A stretch of 64,000 bases of DNA from positions 1 to 64,000 of the forward strand of contig NZ_BNCG01000011.1 in the NCBI RefSeq assembly GCF_014656355.1, in the 5' to 3' direction. Below are positions 30,251 to 40,462 of this stretch, piece by piece. Positions within the stretch are counted from its first letter, which is position 1; each line of letters starts with the position of its first letter. Both the position numbers and the translations under genes were made by a program. Below the pieces are notes generated by a model. That model was not told the DNA's origin. It worked only from the letters and a program-made list of their open reading frames with translations, and ran no database searches. Origin of the DNA: Camelimonas fluminis (lineage in GTDB: Bacteria > Pseudomonadota > Alphaproteobacteria > Rhizobiales > Beijerinckiaceae).

Positions 30251-33046
30251 ATGTTCGGCGCACTCGCGAAGAAACTGTTTGGTTCGGTCAACGACCGTCG
30301 GGTCAAGGGTTATCAGGCCAGGGTCAAGCGCATCAACGCGCTGGAACCCGACATGGAGAAGCTGACGGACGAGCAGCTCCGCCAGAAGACCGACGATTTC
30401 CGCGCCCGTCTGGCGGCTGGCGAGACCCTGGACGACCTGCTGGAAGAGGCCTTCGCCGTGGTGCGCGAGGCCGGCAAGCGCGTGCTTGGCCAGCGCCACT
30501 TCGACGTGCAGCTGGTTGGCGGCATGGTGCTGCACGACGGATCCATCGCCGAGATGAAGACCGGCGAAGGCAAGACCCTGGTGGCGACGCTCGCCACCTA
30601 TCTCAACGCCCTGCCGGGCAACGGCGTTCACAATGTCACCGTGAACGACTACCTGGCCAGTCGTGACTCCGCCTGGATGGGCCGGCTGTACAATTTCCTC
30701 GGCCTCAGCGTCGGCGTCATTGTCCATGGCCTGGACGACGATGAGCGTCGCGCCGCTTACGCCTGCGACATCACTTACGGCACCAACAACGAATTCGGCT
30801 TCGACTATCTGCGCGACAACATGAAATATGACATCGCGCAGATGACCCAGCGCGGTCATGCCTTCGCGGTGGTCGACGAGGTCGACTCCATCCTGATTGA
30901 CGAAGCCCGCACGCCGCTGATCATTTCCGGCCCGCTGGAAGACCGCTCGGATCTCTACCAGCAGATTGACAAACTGATCCCGCATCTGACCAAGGAACAC
31001 TACGACCTCGACGAGAAGCAGCGCTCCGTGTCGCTGACCGAAGAGGGCAACGAGCGCATCGAGGAATTGCTGCGCGAAGCTGGCCTGATGCAGGAAGGCA
31101 GCCTCTACGACGCCGCCAACGCCACCCTGGTGCACCATGTGAACCAGGCCCTGCGCGCCCATACCCTGTTCACGCGCGACAAGGACTACATCGTCAAGGA
31201 CGGCGAAGTCGTCATCATCGACGAGTTCACTGGCCGCATGATGCAGGGGCGGCGCTATTCGGAAGGCCTGCACCAGGCTCTGGAGGCCCGCGAGGGCGTG
31301 CAGGTGCAGCCCGAGAACCAGACGCTGGCCTCGATCACCTTCCAGAACTATTTCCGCCTGTACAAGAAGCTCTCGGGCATGACCGGCACCGCCGGCACCG
31401 AGGCTGACGAGTTCCTCGACATCTACAACCTGCAGGTCGTGGAGATCCCCACCAACCTGCCGGTGCAGCGTGTTGACGAGGACGACGCCGTTTACCGCAC
31501 CGAACGCGAGAAGTTCCAGGCCATCGCCGCGGAGATCGCCGAGGCGCAGGAGCGCGGCCAGCCGGTTCTGGTCGGCACCACCTCCATCGAGAAGTCCGAG
31601 CTGCTGGCCGCCTTCCTCGAGGAGCAGGGCCTGCGCATGATGGATTTCAGCAATCCGCGCGTGCTTGATCCGCTGTTCGAGGGCGCCCGTTCCGGCAAGC
31701 CGTCGAAGCAGTTCGCGGTGCTGAACGCCCGCTTCCACGAGCAGGAGGCGTTCATCGTCGCCCAGGCCGGCGTGCCGGGGGCCATCACGCTCGCCACCAA
31801 CATGGCCGGCCGCGGCACCGACATCCAGCTTGGCGGCAACGCCGACATGCGCATCGCCTATGAGCTGGGCGACATGGAGGAAGGCCCGGAGCGGTCGGCG
31901 CGCGAGGAAGAAATCCGCGCGGAAGTCGCCCGGCTGAAGCAGAAGGCGCTGGAAGCCGGCGGCCTCTACGTGCTCGGCACCGAACGTCACGAAAGTCGCC
32001 GCATCGACAACCAGTTGCGCGGCCGTTCCGGCCGTCAGGGCGACCCGGGCCTGTCGCGCTTCTTCCTGTCGCTGCAGGACGAACTGATGCGCATCTTCGG
32101 CTCCGACCGCATGGACGGCATGCTGCAGCGCCTCGGCCTGAAGGAAGGCGAGGCCATCTTCCACCCCTGGATCAACAAGGCCATCGCCAAGGCCCAGGGC
32201 AAGGTGGAGGCGCGCAACTACGACACGCGCAAGAACATCCTCAAATACGACAACGTCATGAACGACCAGCGCAAGGTCGTATTCGAACAGCGCCGCGAGT
32301 TCATGGGCGCCGAAAGCGTGCGCGAAACCATCGACGAGATGCGCGAATCGACCGTCGAGGACGTGGTCGCCAGCAACATCCCGGCCGACGCCTATCCGGA
32401 GCAGTGGAACGTCGCCGGCCTGAAGGAAGGCGTCGAGCGCTGGCTCAATCTTGACCTGCCGGTCGAGGACTGGGCCAGGGAAGAAGGCATCGCCGACGAG
32501 GAAATTCGCGAGCGCCTGCACAAGGCCGCCGACGAGGCCTATGCGGCGCGGATCGAGAAGAACTCGCCCGAACTGATGACCTACATCGAGAAGCAGGTGC
32601 TGCTGCAGTCGCTCGACCATCTGTGGCGCGAACATCTGGTGACCCTCGATCACCTGCGTCAGGTCATCGGCTGGCGCGGCCTCGCCCAGCGCGATCCGCT
32701 CAACGAATACAAGGCGGAAGCCTTCCAGCTGTTCGACCAGTTGATCGTGAGCCTGCGCGAACAGGTCACAGCCCAGCTGATGCGCGTGGAAGTGATGTTC
32801 GAGGCGCCGCCGGAGCCGTCGCTGCCGCCGATGGAGGGGCATCATCTCGACCCGCTCACTGGCCAGGACGACTTCAACGTCAGCCAGGACTTCATCACCG
32901 CAGGTTACCTGCCGCAACCGGCCCAGGAGAACGGCGGCGTCCGCGACCCGAACGACCCGGCCACCTGGGGCCGCGTCGGTCGCAACGACCCCTGCCCGTG
33001 TGGTTCAGGCAAGAAATACAAGCACTGCCACGGCCAGCTTTCCTGA
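30251..33046 (+). CDS. secA: Preprotein translocase ATPase SecA
   Basis: Motor ATPase that drives unfolded proteins through SecYEG. At 931 residues it is full length: Walker [13 protein letters not shown] (GEGKT 105-109), the DEAD-type [19 protein letters not shown], the preprotein-binding domain, the second nucleotide fold with [15 protein letters not shown] and [12 protein letters not shown], and the C-terminal zinc/SecB-binding motif [12 protein letters not shown] (Cys915, 917, 926). I take ATG 30251 ([12 protein letters not shown]) as the family start. A terminator follows. Confidence 0.98.
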   Translation: MFGALAKKLFGSVNDRRVKGYQARVKRINALEPDMEKLTDEQLRQKTDDFRARLAAGETLDDLLEEAFAVVREAGKRVLGQRHFDVQLVGGMVLHDGSIAEMKTGEGKTLVATLATYLNALPGNGVHNVTVNDYLASRDSAWMGRLYNFLGLSVGVIVHGLDDDERRAAYACDITYGTNNEFGFDYLRDNMKYDIAQMTQRGHAFAVVDEVDSILIDEARTPLIISGPLEDRSDLYQQIDKLIPHLTKEHYDLDEKQRSVSLTEEGNERIEELLREAGLMQEGSLYDAANATLVHHVNQALRAHTLFTRDKDYIVKDGEVVIIDEFTGRMMQGRRYSEGLHQALEAREGVQVQPENQTLASITFQNYFRLYKKLSGMTGTAGTEADEFLDIYNLQVVEIPTNLPVQRVDEDDAVYRTEREKFQAIAAEIAEAQERGQPVLVGTTSIEKSELLAAFLEEQGLRMMDFSNPRVLDPLFEGARSGKPSKQFAVLNARFHEQEAFIVAQAGVPGAITLATNMAGRGTDIQLGGNADMRIAYELGDMEEGPERSAREEEIRAEVARLKQKALEAGGLYVLGTERHESRRIDNQLRGRSGRQGDPGLSRFFLSLQDELMRIFGSDRMDGMLQRLGLKEGEAIFHPWINKAIAKAQGKVEARNYDTRKNILKYDNVMNDQRKVVFEQRREFMGAESVRETIDEMRESTVEDVVASNIPADAYPEQWNVAGLKEGVERWLNLDLPVEDWAREEGIADEEIRERLHKAADEAYAARIEKNSPELMTYIEKQVLLQSLDHLWREHLVTLDHLRQVIGWRGLAQRDPLNEYKAEAFQLFDQLIVSLREQVTAQLMRVEVMFEAPPEPSLPPMEGHHLDPLTGQDDFNVSQDFITAGYLPQPAQENGGVRDPNDPATWGRVGRNDPCPCGSGKKYKHCHGQLS

Positions 33047-33072
33047 AGCGACCCAACGGCAACCTGAATACG

Positions 33073-33101
33073 AGGCGGCCCCGCAAAACGGGCCGCCTTT
33101 T
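33073..33101 (+). terminator. Rho-independent terminator after secA
   Basis: AGGCGGCCC and GGGCCGCCT pair around CGCAAAAC, with a short T-run (TTTT). Confidence 0.88.
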
Positions 33102-33174
33102 CCATGAGCGGCGCGCCGGTCAGCTTGTCCGGCTCCAGCGCGGCGCCTGAAAAATCAACAACAGGGAGACAGGA

Positions 33175-33606
33175 ATGGTCACGTTTCATGTAGGGGCGCG
33201 CACGCAGAGCTGGTTGACGCTGGACGCCGACGCCATCCGCGCGGGCGCCACGCTCGTGGGCGATTTCAATCCCCTGCACCATGACGAGGCCTTCGCCGCC
33301 CGCACCCGCTTCGGCGGCCTGTTCGCCAGCGGCGCCCACACCTCGGCCCTGCTCGCCGGCGCGGTCAGCCAGGGCTGGCCATCGGCGGAGCCGGATTCGG
33401 CGCGCGGCCATGTGGGGGTGGATTACGCCGTGCAGTTCAAGGCGCCCTGCCCGGCCAATCACCGGCTGCGCCTTGAATGGGAGGTGACCGCCATCGAGCC
33501 GAAAAGCCGGGGGCATATCGTGCGGCTCGATGGCCAGATCGTCGATGAGGATACCGGCGTGGTGGTGCTGACAGGCCGCATGGCCATGCTCAGCTACGGC
33601 GACTGA
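33175..33606 (+). CDS. MaoC-like dehydratase (R-hydratase/hotdog fold)
   Basis: A 143-residue hotdog-fold protein with the hydratase motif DFNPLHHDEAFAARTRFGG; the Asp and following His are the catalytic pair in MaoC/PhaJ enzymes that hydrate enoyl-CoA to R-3-hydroxyacyl-CoA. GLFASGAHTSALL and GHVGVDYAVQFKAPC also match the family. GGGAGACAGG precedes the ATG. A link to the polyhydroxyalkanoate genes elsewhere in the window is possible but unproven; it stands alone after secA. Confidence 0.9.
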   Translation: MVTFHVGARTQSWLTLDADAIRAGATLVGDFNPLHHDEAFAARTRFGGLFASGAHTSALLAGAVSQGWPSAEPDSARGHVGVDYAVQFKAPCPANHRLRLEWEVTAIEPKSRGHIVRLDGQIVDEDTGVVVLTGRMAMLSYGD

Positions 33607-33728
33607 CCCTCGCCCGGCCGGGCGGCGGGCGCTCCCGGAGGCGATGCTCCGGCCACGCCTCCCGTCGCATTGCGTGACGCCCCCGGCAAGCCTGGCGCAT
33701 TTGAGGGGGCGCTCAGGCCCAGGCGGCG

Positions 33729-33764
33729 CGTGACGTCTCCCAAGAGATACGTCACGCTGTTTTG
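33729..33764 (+). terminator. Probable terminator after the MaoC-like gene
   Basis: CGTGACGT and ACGTCACG pair, with inner TCTC/GAGA, followed by CTGTTTT. Confidence 0.7.
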
Positions 33765-33867
33765 AGACTGGCAGATCGTGAGCGCATCCACATCTTCACG
33801 ATCCGCATCAACGATTTTCCCGCGAACCGCATCCGCCGCAGGCGCGAGCGCCAGCGGGCGGCGCGCC

Positions 33868-34635
33868 TCAGAAGTTGTTCTTCCACTCGCGCAGGGCGGC
33901 GAACACCGCGACCGGATCGGAGCCGTCGAGATCGACCGAGGCGGCCAGAGCCGGCTGATCGGCGCGCAGGAAGGGGTTGGTCGCCTTTTCGTCGCGCAGC
34001 AGCGACGGCACCGTCAGCTGGCCATCGGCGCGCTGGCCTTCCACCACGGCGGCGCGCAGTTTCAGCGCGGCGTTGTCCGGATCGGCGGCCAGGGCGAAAC
34101 GGGCGTTCGACAATGTGTACTCATGGCCACAGAACACCTGGGTGTCGTCGGGCAGCGCCGCCAGCTTCTGCAGCGAGCGCCACATGTCCTCGGGCGTTCC
34201 CTCCAGCAGACGGCCGCAGCCCAGGGCGAACAGGGTGTCGCCGGCGAACAGGGCGCGGGCGCCAGCAAAATAGTATGAAATATGTCCCGAGGTATGGCCC
34301 GGCGTGAACAGCACCGTTCCCGACAGCGAGCCAACCATCACCGTGTCGCCCTGGTTCACGAACAGGTCGGCCTCAGGCACAAACTCCGCCTCACGCACCG
34401 GCGCGACAACGCGGGCGCCGAAGCGTTCCTTCAGCTCCGCAACGCCTGCAACGTGATCCGGATGCTTGTGCGTGACCAGAATATCGGTGAGCGTCCAGCC
34501 GGTCTGCTCCAGCGCCGCGCGGATCGGCTCCGCTTCCGGCGCATCGATGGACGCGCAGGCGCCGGTCTCCCTGTCGCGCATCAGAACGCCGATATTATCG
34601 GACAGGCAGGGGAAAACGTGGAATTCGGCTGGCAT
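33868..34635 (-). CDS. gloB: Hydroxyacylglutathione hydrolase (glyoxalase II)
   Basis: Hydrolyses S-lactoylglutathione to lactate and glutathione, ending methylglyoxal detoxification. The 255-residue protein has the binuclear metal motif VTHKHPDHVAG (THxHxDH), a second His in FTPGHTSGHISYY, Asp in LFAGDTLFALGCGRLLEG, and FCGHEYTLSNARFA of the C-terminal domain. The start MPAEFHVFPCLSDNIG fits the family; the longer frame is ignored. It is divergent from a methyltransferase, a pairing seen in other Hyphomicrobiales. Confidence 0.96.
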   Translation of the reverse strand: MPAEFHVFPCLSDNIGVLMRDRETGACASIDAPEAEPIRAALEQTGWTLTDILVTHKHPDHVAGVAELKERFGARVVAPVREAEFVPEADLFVNQGDTVMVGSLSGTVLFTPGHTSGHISYYFAGARALFAGDTLFALGCGRLLEGTPEDMWRSLQKLAALPDDTQVFCGHEYTLSNARFALAADPDNAALKLRAAVVEGQRADGQLTVPSLLRDEKATNPFLRADQPALAASVDLDGSDPVAVFAALREWKNNF

Positions 34636-34972
34636 GCAGATCTCTCGCTTGTCAGTTGCGCCCTGCAACAGCAGGCAAACTTCCGGTATGGTTAACAGGT
34701 GACCGCGAAGGCGCGCGCCGTCAACGCCTGTGGCCTCATAATGGCGCGATATCACCACCCGGGAGCGTGAAACTCAGCCTGATGGGCCTGCTTCCGACAT
34801 CGGCGTTCCTCGCTCCGGAGCGGCGGGGCGAATGCCGGAGACAAAAAGACCACCAGCAGCCTATTGATTGTATAGCGAAATTTGCAAAATTTACATTTGC
34901 TCGCCGCATGATGTGAAGGTGGACGCCAATGCTAAAATCGTTCCATCGGGCGCTGTACGGAACGGAGGCGAT
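34636..34972. other. Divergent promoter region, gloB/methyltransferase
   Basis: About 340 bp without a gene. The part from 34860 to 34935 is unusually AT-rich for this window and is a good promoter candidate for the methyltransferase gene. Confidence 0.4.
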
Positions 34973-35731
34973 ATGCCGATAGACGTGGTTGACCTGCGCG
35001 CCTTTTACGCCACCGCGACCGGTCGCGCCGCCAGCCAGATTATCGGTCGCTCGGCGGCGTCGCTGTGGCCTTCGGCCCGCGGCTTGCGCGTGCTGGGCGT
35101 CGGCTACGCCACGCCATACCTGACCCTTGTCAGCGGCGACGCCGAGCGGGTGGCCGCTTTCATGCCAGCGGCGCAGGGCGTGGTGAACTGGCCGGCGACG
35201 GGCCTCAGCGCCTCGGCTCTCGTGGACGCCGCCATGCTGCCCCTGCCGGACGCCGCCTATGACCGGGTGCTGCTGGTCCATGCTCTGGAGCACGCCGATT
35301 CTCCCACGGAAGTGCTGTCGGAAGTGTGGCGGGTGCTCAGCCCCGGCGGCCGGCTGATGCTGGTGGCGCCCAACCGGCGCGGCGCCTGGGCCCGCAGCGA
35401 CAGCACCCCGTTTGGCCATGGCCAGCCCTGGAGCCGCACCCAGTTGCGCAACCTGCTCCGGCAAGCGCTGTTCTCGCCCGAGCACTGGCTGGACACACTG
35501 TACATGCCGCCATTTCGCGACCGCCTGATGCTGCGCTCGGCGGCAGGCTGGGAAAAGGTCTGCGGTAGCCTCGGCCTGCCATTCGCCGGGGTGCATGTAG
35601 TGGAAGCCAGCAAGCAGTTGCACCGGCCGATCCGGGTGACGCGCCAGCAAAGGGTGGTGCGCTTCCAGCCGGTGCTGGCGCCGGGGGCCGGCGGGGCGCT
35701 GTCTCACGACGGCCCGCCGCATCACCGGTGA
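34973..35731 (+). CDS. Class I SAM-dependent methyltransferase
   Basis: A 252-residue methyltransferase-fold protein. The SAM-binding strand is ARGLRVLGVGYATPYL (a modified GxGxG), and the core DRVLLVHALEHADSPTEVLSEVWRVLSPGGRLMLVAPNRRG is typical of the Methyltransf_11 group. The C-terminal third contains YMPPFRDRLMLRSAAGWEK. GGAGG lies just before ATG 34973. Its partner gloB is divergent. The methyl acceptor is unknown. Confidence 0.88.
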   Translation: MPIDVVDLRAFYATATGRAASQIIGRSAASLWPSARGLRVLGVGYATPYLTLVSGDAERVAAFMPAAQGVVNWPATGLSASALVDAAMLPLPDAAYDRVLLVHALEHADSPTEVLSEVWRVLSPGGRLMLVAPNRRGAWARSDSTPFGHGQPWSRTQLRNLLRQALFSPEHWLDTLYMPPFRDRLMLRSAAGWEKVCGSLGLPFAGVHVVEASKQLHRPIRVTRQQRVVRFQPVLAPGAGGALSHDGPPHHR

Positions 35732-35870
35732 CCCGGGCTCTTGCAAAATCCGTTCACGCTGAACCCGGTTTTCCCTTATCCATTTGAAATAATATGCTTT
35801 ATTATCGGGTTACAGCGTCCAGGCCGCTGCCCCCACGCTTTCTTTCCCGCCCCCATGATCAGATGCCGTT

Positions 35871-37499
35871 CTATGGAGCCGTGGCGGGCGGCAGCGCGAA
35901 GCCCCGGCCGCGCGCATCGGCCGCGACCACTGTCAGGCGCGCCCCGGCGGGGCAGGCGCTGGCGTCCGTGCCCAGGGTGAAGCCGAAGCGCAGCTTTGCC
36001 AGCTCCCGCGCGTTTGCCCCGGTTTCCGTCGCCAGTTGCGCCGCCTCGGCGCGGCGCAGGCGGGTGCGCTCGGCCCAGCCCACCTGACGACCATCGCAAT
36101 AGACAGCGATCCAGGTCCGGACATCGGGACTGGCCAGATCGATGGCCCAGCCCTGCGCCGCGATCTTGTTGTCCGGCAGACGCTGGACCTGGTCAATGAC
36201 GCCGCGCGGCGTCGTGAAGCCCCTGTCCGCGGCGGCGAGCCGCGCGTTCAGCGCCTCTGGCGCGGCCGGGCCGGTCAGCATGCGGTTGCTGGCGATCGCT
36301 TCCAGCGCCGCCGCAGCCTGATGCGACTGATGCCGGTCGATGAGGCTGGTTGCCGCACCCCAGCCGGCGATGATCACGAAAAACCCGACATAAAGCCAGG
36401 ACAGGCGCAGCCCCCGCATTTCGCTCAGGGCGTCAATGCGGCGCTTCAGCAACTGATACATGCGGAGGTCGATGACGCCGAAAAACTGGCCGACGAGGAC
36501 GGCGGCGACGAAGGCGACGCACCACGCGACCGCGAGCGGAACAGCGTCAGGCAACCAGCGGAACACGGCGACCAGCACCGGCACATGCACCAGATAGATG
36601 GCGTAGCTGGCGTCGCCAAGGCGGAGACCGACGCGGCTGATGAACCCGTCGCCCGAAGTCCGCGTCCCGATAACCGCGGCGATGACCAGCGCGCTCATCG
36701 CGCCGGCGATGGTGCGGTCGGCCGGGATCGTCCCCGCAATGTCAAGCAGCAGGACGCCGAGCCCCACGAGCATCCAGACCGGACCAATCCGCAGGCGACT
36801 GGTCACGGCGGGAACAAGCATGCCGCAGGCAAAGGCGATATTGGCCGACGATACCGGCAACTGGTAAATCGTCGGCATTTCCAGCCCCCCCTCCTCACCG
36901 AAGGCCAGCCGCCAGCCGATAACCAGCGCGATCCAGCCAATGGCGACGCCCGGGATCGCCCGGACCCAGCCCGCCGTCATCAGCAGAAAGATCAGGACGT
37001 AAAAGGTCAGCTCATAGAGCAGCGTCCACTCGACGCCCAGGGTGTAGCCGGCGGGGCCGATGGGAACCAGCGTGCTCGGCAGGAAGCGCGGCGTGAACAG
37101 ATGGCCGACGATGAGCGGCGACAACGCAAAAAACACCGCGATGGCGATGAAATACACCGGATAGATGCGCGCCACCCGGTGCAGCAGAAAGCGGCCTGAC
37201 GGGGTCACCGGCGCCAGCCGCGCCATCAGATATCCGGACAGGGCGAAAAATAGCGCCACGCCCCACATGCCCAGGGAGCTTTCCCAGAGATTGATGGGAC
37301 CGGCCGGCTTGCGAAAATAGGCGAGGTAATGGGAGGCGTGGTAGCCAACGACCATCAACGCGGCGATGGCGCGCAAATATTGCAGCGCGGCGATGCGGCC
37401 AGTGGCTGGGCGCGTCGCGGACGGACGCAAGGAAATCCCAAGTGTTGGCGCTGGTTGCGCTATAGATCCGCGCAACAAGGCGACGTCTGGCCTGCTCAT
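35871..37499 (-). CDS. Acyltransferase 3 family protein (OafA/YrhL-like)
   Basis: Inner-membrane O-acyltransferase that modifies cell-surface or exported polysaccharide. The 542-residue protein starts with a polar tail (about 1-38), then YLRAIAALMVVGYHASHY with the catalytic His, the R/H motif FLLHRVARIYPVYF, and about ten membrane helices. After the last helix a periplasmic domain of about 170 residues follows, ending in a beta-rich segment (GWAIDLASPDVRTWIAVYCDG). That domain is not the SGNH hydrolase domain often fused to such proteins. No glycan cluster surrounds it, so the substrate is unknown. Confidence 0.9.
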   Translation of the reverse strand: MSRPDVALLRGSIAQPAPTLGISLRPSATRPATGRIAALQYLRAIAALMVVGYHASHYLAYFRKPAGPINLWESSLGMWGVALFFALSGYLMARLAPVTPSGRFLLHRVARIYPVYFIAIAVFFALSPLIVGHLFTPRFLPSTLVPIGPAGYTLGVEWTLLYELTFYVLIFLLMTAGWVRAIPGVAIGWIALVIGWRLAFGEEGGLEMPTIYQLPVSSANIAFACGMLVPAVTSRLRIGPVWMLVGLGVLLLDIAGTIPADRTIAGAMSALVIAAVIGTRTSGDGFISRVGLRLGDASYAIYLVHVPVLVAVFRWLPDAVPLAVAWCVAFVAAVLVGQFFGVIDLRMYQLLKRRIDALSEMRGLRLSWLYVGFFVIIAGWGAATSLIDRHQSHQAAAALEAIASNRMLTGPAAPEALNARLAAADRGFTTPRGVIDQVQRLPDNKIAAQGWAIDLASPDVRTWIAVYCDGRQVGWAERTRLRRAEAAQLATETGANARELAKLRFGFTLGTDASACPAGARLTVVAADARGRGFALPPATAP

Positions 37500-37877
37500 C
37501 CTGAAAACTTCAATTCCCTAACGGCATTGACGGAGTTTCGTCCGACAATCATTCACATACGTATAATTCTCCTTCTGCAAGCGTTTAGTGACCGCGATCT
37601 CGCGCAGGAACAGAATTCCGCCCCATTTGACGCCTTTCCATGCGCCACGCCCGGCGACGCCCCTGCAATGGACGCGGCCCGACGTCGGGCGCGCACATTC
37701 GCGTGGGACGGGAACGACAGTTCGTGCTATGTCGCCCCGTCCGCGTGCGTCATCGGGCGCTGGCCCGGTTACGGACCGCCTGCGGTGGCGCAGGCCACGG
37801 ACCGGAGAGTTTCCACCGCTCCGCGCGGCCCTGACGCCAGCGCGGAAGCCAGATGAATGGATGCGGCTGTCTCAACC
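37500..37877. other. accA upstream region
   Basis: About 380 bp with no supported gene; 37500-37580 is AT-rich and probably holds the divergent promoters for accA and the acyltransferase gene. Confidence 0.35.
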
Positions 37878-38828
37878 ATGCGAAGCTATCTCGATTTTGA
37901 AAAACCCGTCGCCGAGATCGAGGCCAAGATCGATGAGCTCCGCCTCGTGGCGGAAGGCGACGTCAATGTCGCTCTGGATGAGGAAATCAGCCGCCTCCAG
38001 GCCCGCGCCAACAAGACGCTGTCGGATCTCTATGCGGCGCTGACGCCGTGGCAGAAGACCATGGTGGCGCGTCACCCCAACCGTCCGCATTTCCGCGATT
38101 ATTGCGACGCCCTGATCACCGACATGACGCCCCTGGCCGGTGACCGCGCCTTCGGCGAAGACGAGGCGCTCATCGCCGGCTTTGGCCGGTTCCGCGGCGA
38201 GCCGGTATGCGTGCTGGGCCAGGAAAAGGGCTGGAATACCGAAACGCGCCTGCGGCACAATTTCGGCATGGCCCGCCCGGAAGGTTACCGCAAGGCGGTG
38301 CGCCTGATGGAGATGGCGGACCGTTTCGGCCTGCCAGTCCTGTCCTTCGTTGACACGGCGGGCGCCTACCCCGGCATCGGCGCGGAAGAACGCGGCCAGG
38401 CTGAGGCCATCGCCCGCTCCACCGAGGAAACCCTCGGCCTTGGCGTCGCCAACGTGGCCCTGGTGGTGGGTGAAGGCGGCTCCGGCGGCGCGGTGGCGAT
38501 CGCCGCCGCCAATCGCGTGCTGATGATGGAGCACGCGATCTACACGGTGGCCTCCCCCGAGGCCTCGGCCTCGATCCTGTGGCGCAACGCCGCCCGGGCG
38601 CAGGACGCCGCCACCAACATGAAGATCACCGCCCAGGACCTGCTGAAGTTCGGCATCATCGACAGCATTGTGCCTGAACCCGTCGGCGGCGCGCACCGTG
38701 ACCCCGCGGCGGCCATCCGTTCCGCCGGGAACGCCGTCGCGGCGGCCCTGCAGGAGTTCGCCGGCATGGCGCCGGAAGCCATTCGCAAGGCGCGCGAGGA
38801 CAAGTTCCTCGCGATTGGCCGCAAGTAA
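37878..38828 (+). CDS. accA: Acetyl-CoA carboxylase carboxyltransferase subunit alpha
   Basis: With AccD it moves CO2 from biotin to acetyl-CoA to give malonyl-CoA, the first step of fatty-acid synthesis. From ATG 37878 it has 316 residues, MRSYLDFEKPVAEIEAKIDELR at the start, then RPHFRDYCDALITD, FVDTAGAYPGIGAEERGQ, and GEGGSGGAVAIAAANRVLM of the carboxyltransferase fold. An in-frame ATG at 37857, with GGAAG upstream, would add seven residues. It stands alone, as usual in this group. Confidence 0.96.
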   Translation: MRSYLDFEKPVAEIEAKIDELRLVAEGDVNVALDEEISRLQARANKTLSDLYAALTPWQKTMVARHPNRPHFRDYCDALITDMTPLAGDRAFGEDEALIAGFGRFRGEPVCVLGQEKGWNTETRLRHNFGMARPEGYRKAVRLMEMADRFGLPVLSFVDTAGAYPGIGAEERGQAEAIARSTEETLGLGVANVALVVGEGGSGGAVAIAAANRVLMMEHAIYTVASPEASASILWRNAARAQDAATNMKITAQDLLKFGIIDSIVPEPVGGAHRDPAAAIRSAGNAVAAALQEFAGMAPEAIRKAREDKFLAIGRK

Positions 38829-39174
38829 ACGCCGCCGTCGCGGGCCGCGCGCGGGAAAAAGTCATTGCTCACAGGCGCCTGATGGTGTCTCATCCCGCGG
38901 AGCGGGGTCAGCGCGCCCGGGAGCCGCGGAGAATTTTCCCGCGATGGCGTCCCGATCTGGGGCAGATCGCAAGGCGTGACGGCGCCGGGCGGGCGTCGCG
39001 CGGCGCCTTGCGTAAGGAGCTGGTAAGGTTCCTGGAGGTACAAATACCGGGTTGGGGACGACCATGGGCCGTCCCTGCTGCCCGCAGGCTGCGGGGCATG
39101 GCGCGAAGATATTTCCAGTCGGACACTTTGCCAGGCCGGCTGATTGGAAATCGCTTGAGAGTGGATCTGGGAAG
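38829..39174. other. Intergenic region before the L,D-transpeptidase gene
   Basis: About 345 bp without a supported gene. The open frame from 39052 into the lipoprotein lacks a signal peptide at its own start. Confidence 0.35.
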
Positions 39175-40407
39175 ATGTTGAAGCTTGTCATCCGCACCAC
39201 CCTGTTCGCAGCCGCGGCGCTGGCGCTGGCGGCGTGCCAGGACGGCGGTGGGCCGGGCAGCGCCCGGGCCCGGGCTCCGATTCCCCAAAAAACCGTCGCG
39301 CTCATGCAGGAAAAGGGCATGAGCCAGGCCGCGCCGATCCTGATCCGCTCCTACAAGAAAGAAGCGGAGCTGGAGATCTGGAAGCGCGACGGCAAGGGTG
39401 AATACGCGCTGCTGAAGACCTACCCGATCTGCCGCTGGTCCGGCCAACTGGGGCCAAAGATCCGCGAGGGCGACCGCCAGGCGCCGGAGGGATTCTACAC
39501 GATCACCCCCACGCAGATGAACCCGAACTCCAGCTTCTACCTGTCGTTCGACACCGGCTTCCCCAACGCCTATGACCGGGCCTACGGTCGCACCGGCCGC
39601 TACCTGATGGTGCATGGCGCCTGCTCGTCGGCTGGCTGCTTCTCGATGACCGATGAACAGATCGCCGAGATTTACGCCATCGGCCGCGAAGCGTTCGCCG
39701 GCGGCCAGCGCTCGTTCCAGTTCCAGTCCTATCCGTTCCGGATGACGCCGCAGAACCTGGCGCGGTATCGCAACGACCCGAATATCGAGTTCTGGCGCAA
39801 CCTGAAGGAAGGTTCGGATTACTTCGAGGTGACGAAGCAGATCCCGACCGTCGGCGTGTGCAACAAGCGCTATGTGTTCGGCTCGCAGTCGGCGAGCTGT
39901 GGGGCGACGGAGCAGCCGGCCATCGCCCAGGCGCTGGCGCAGAAGCGCGCCAATGATGACCACAAGATCGCCGAGCTCGTCTCGACGGGCGCGAAGGCGG
40001 TGCGACTGGTTTATCAGGATGGCGGCCAGCATCCGTCATTCCGTGGCGAAGGCGGCTCGGTGCTGTCATTCACCCGTTCGACCCGCTTCTCCGGCGACAT
40101 CAGCCGCCCGGAAGCCCTGGCCGGCGCGCCGCAGGAAATCGAAATGCCGGATAGCGCGTCGGCGCGCACCGCCGTGGCGATGACCCCACGCCCGGCGACG
40201 GCCCCGGGCGCGGCCGACCCCGTCGCCACTGGCTCTGTCACCGCCGCGGCTCCGGCCGCCCAGCCGCTGAACGCCGCAGCCGAAGCGCCATCCGCTGGCG
40301 TCTTCAGCAAGGCCCTGTCGCTCGGCGGCATCCTGTCAGGCGACAAGCCCGCGCAGGCTGCGGACCCGGTGAAGGCGGCCGAGGCGCCGTCGCCTTCGGG
40401 CGGCTGA
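39175..40407 (+). CDS. L,D-transpeptidase family lipoprotein (YafK-like)
   Basis: Lipoprotein of 410 residues with lipobox LALAAC (Cys21) and the YkuD-type catalytic motif HGACSSAGCFSM (His148, Cys155). Such enzymes make or break peptidoglycan cross-links or attach proteins to the wall. The catalytic domain spans about 52-190; after it comes a moderately conserved region (about 190-290), then an Ala/Pro-rich low-complexity tail (about 320-410). The start at ATG 39175 gives a clean signal peptide. A lytic transglycosylase gene follows 55 bp later, suggesting a shared role in wall remodelling. Confidence 0.92.
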   Translation: MLKLVIRTTLFAAAALALAACQDGGGPGSARARAPIPQKTVALMQEKGMSQAAPILIRSYKKEAELEIWKRDGKGEYALLKTYPICRWSGQLGPKIREGDRQAPEGFYTITPTQMNPNSSFYLSFDTGFPNAYDRAYGRTGRYLMVHGACSSAGCFSMTDEQIAEIYAIGREAFAGGQRSFQFQSYPFRMTPQNLARYRNDPNIEFWRNLKEGSDYFEVTKQIPTVGVCNKRYVFGSQSASCGATEQPAIAQALAQKRANDDHKIAELVSTGAKAVRLVYQDGGQHPSFRGEGGSVLSFTRSTRFSGDISRPEALAGAPQEIEMPDSASARTAVAMTPRPATAPGAADPVATGSVTAAAPAAQPLNAAAEAPSAGVFSKALSLGGILSGDKPAQAADPVKAAEAPSPSGG

Positions 40408-40462
40408 GCCAGCCTTCGCGGAGCCGGAACGGACGCTACGGAGATCAACCGACGAACGGGCT

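Noticed and set aside
30197-32917. A 906-codon open frame on the strand opposite secA
   Set aside because: It is exactly antisense to a clear SecA; GC-rich third positions leave long stop-free shadows. It has no family motif or ribosome-binding site.
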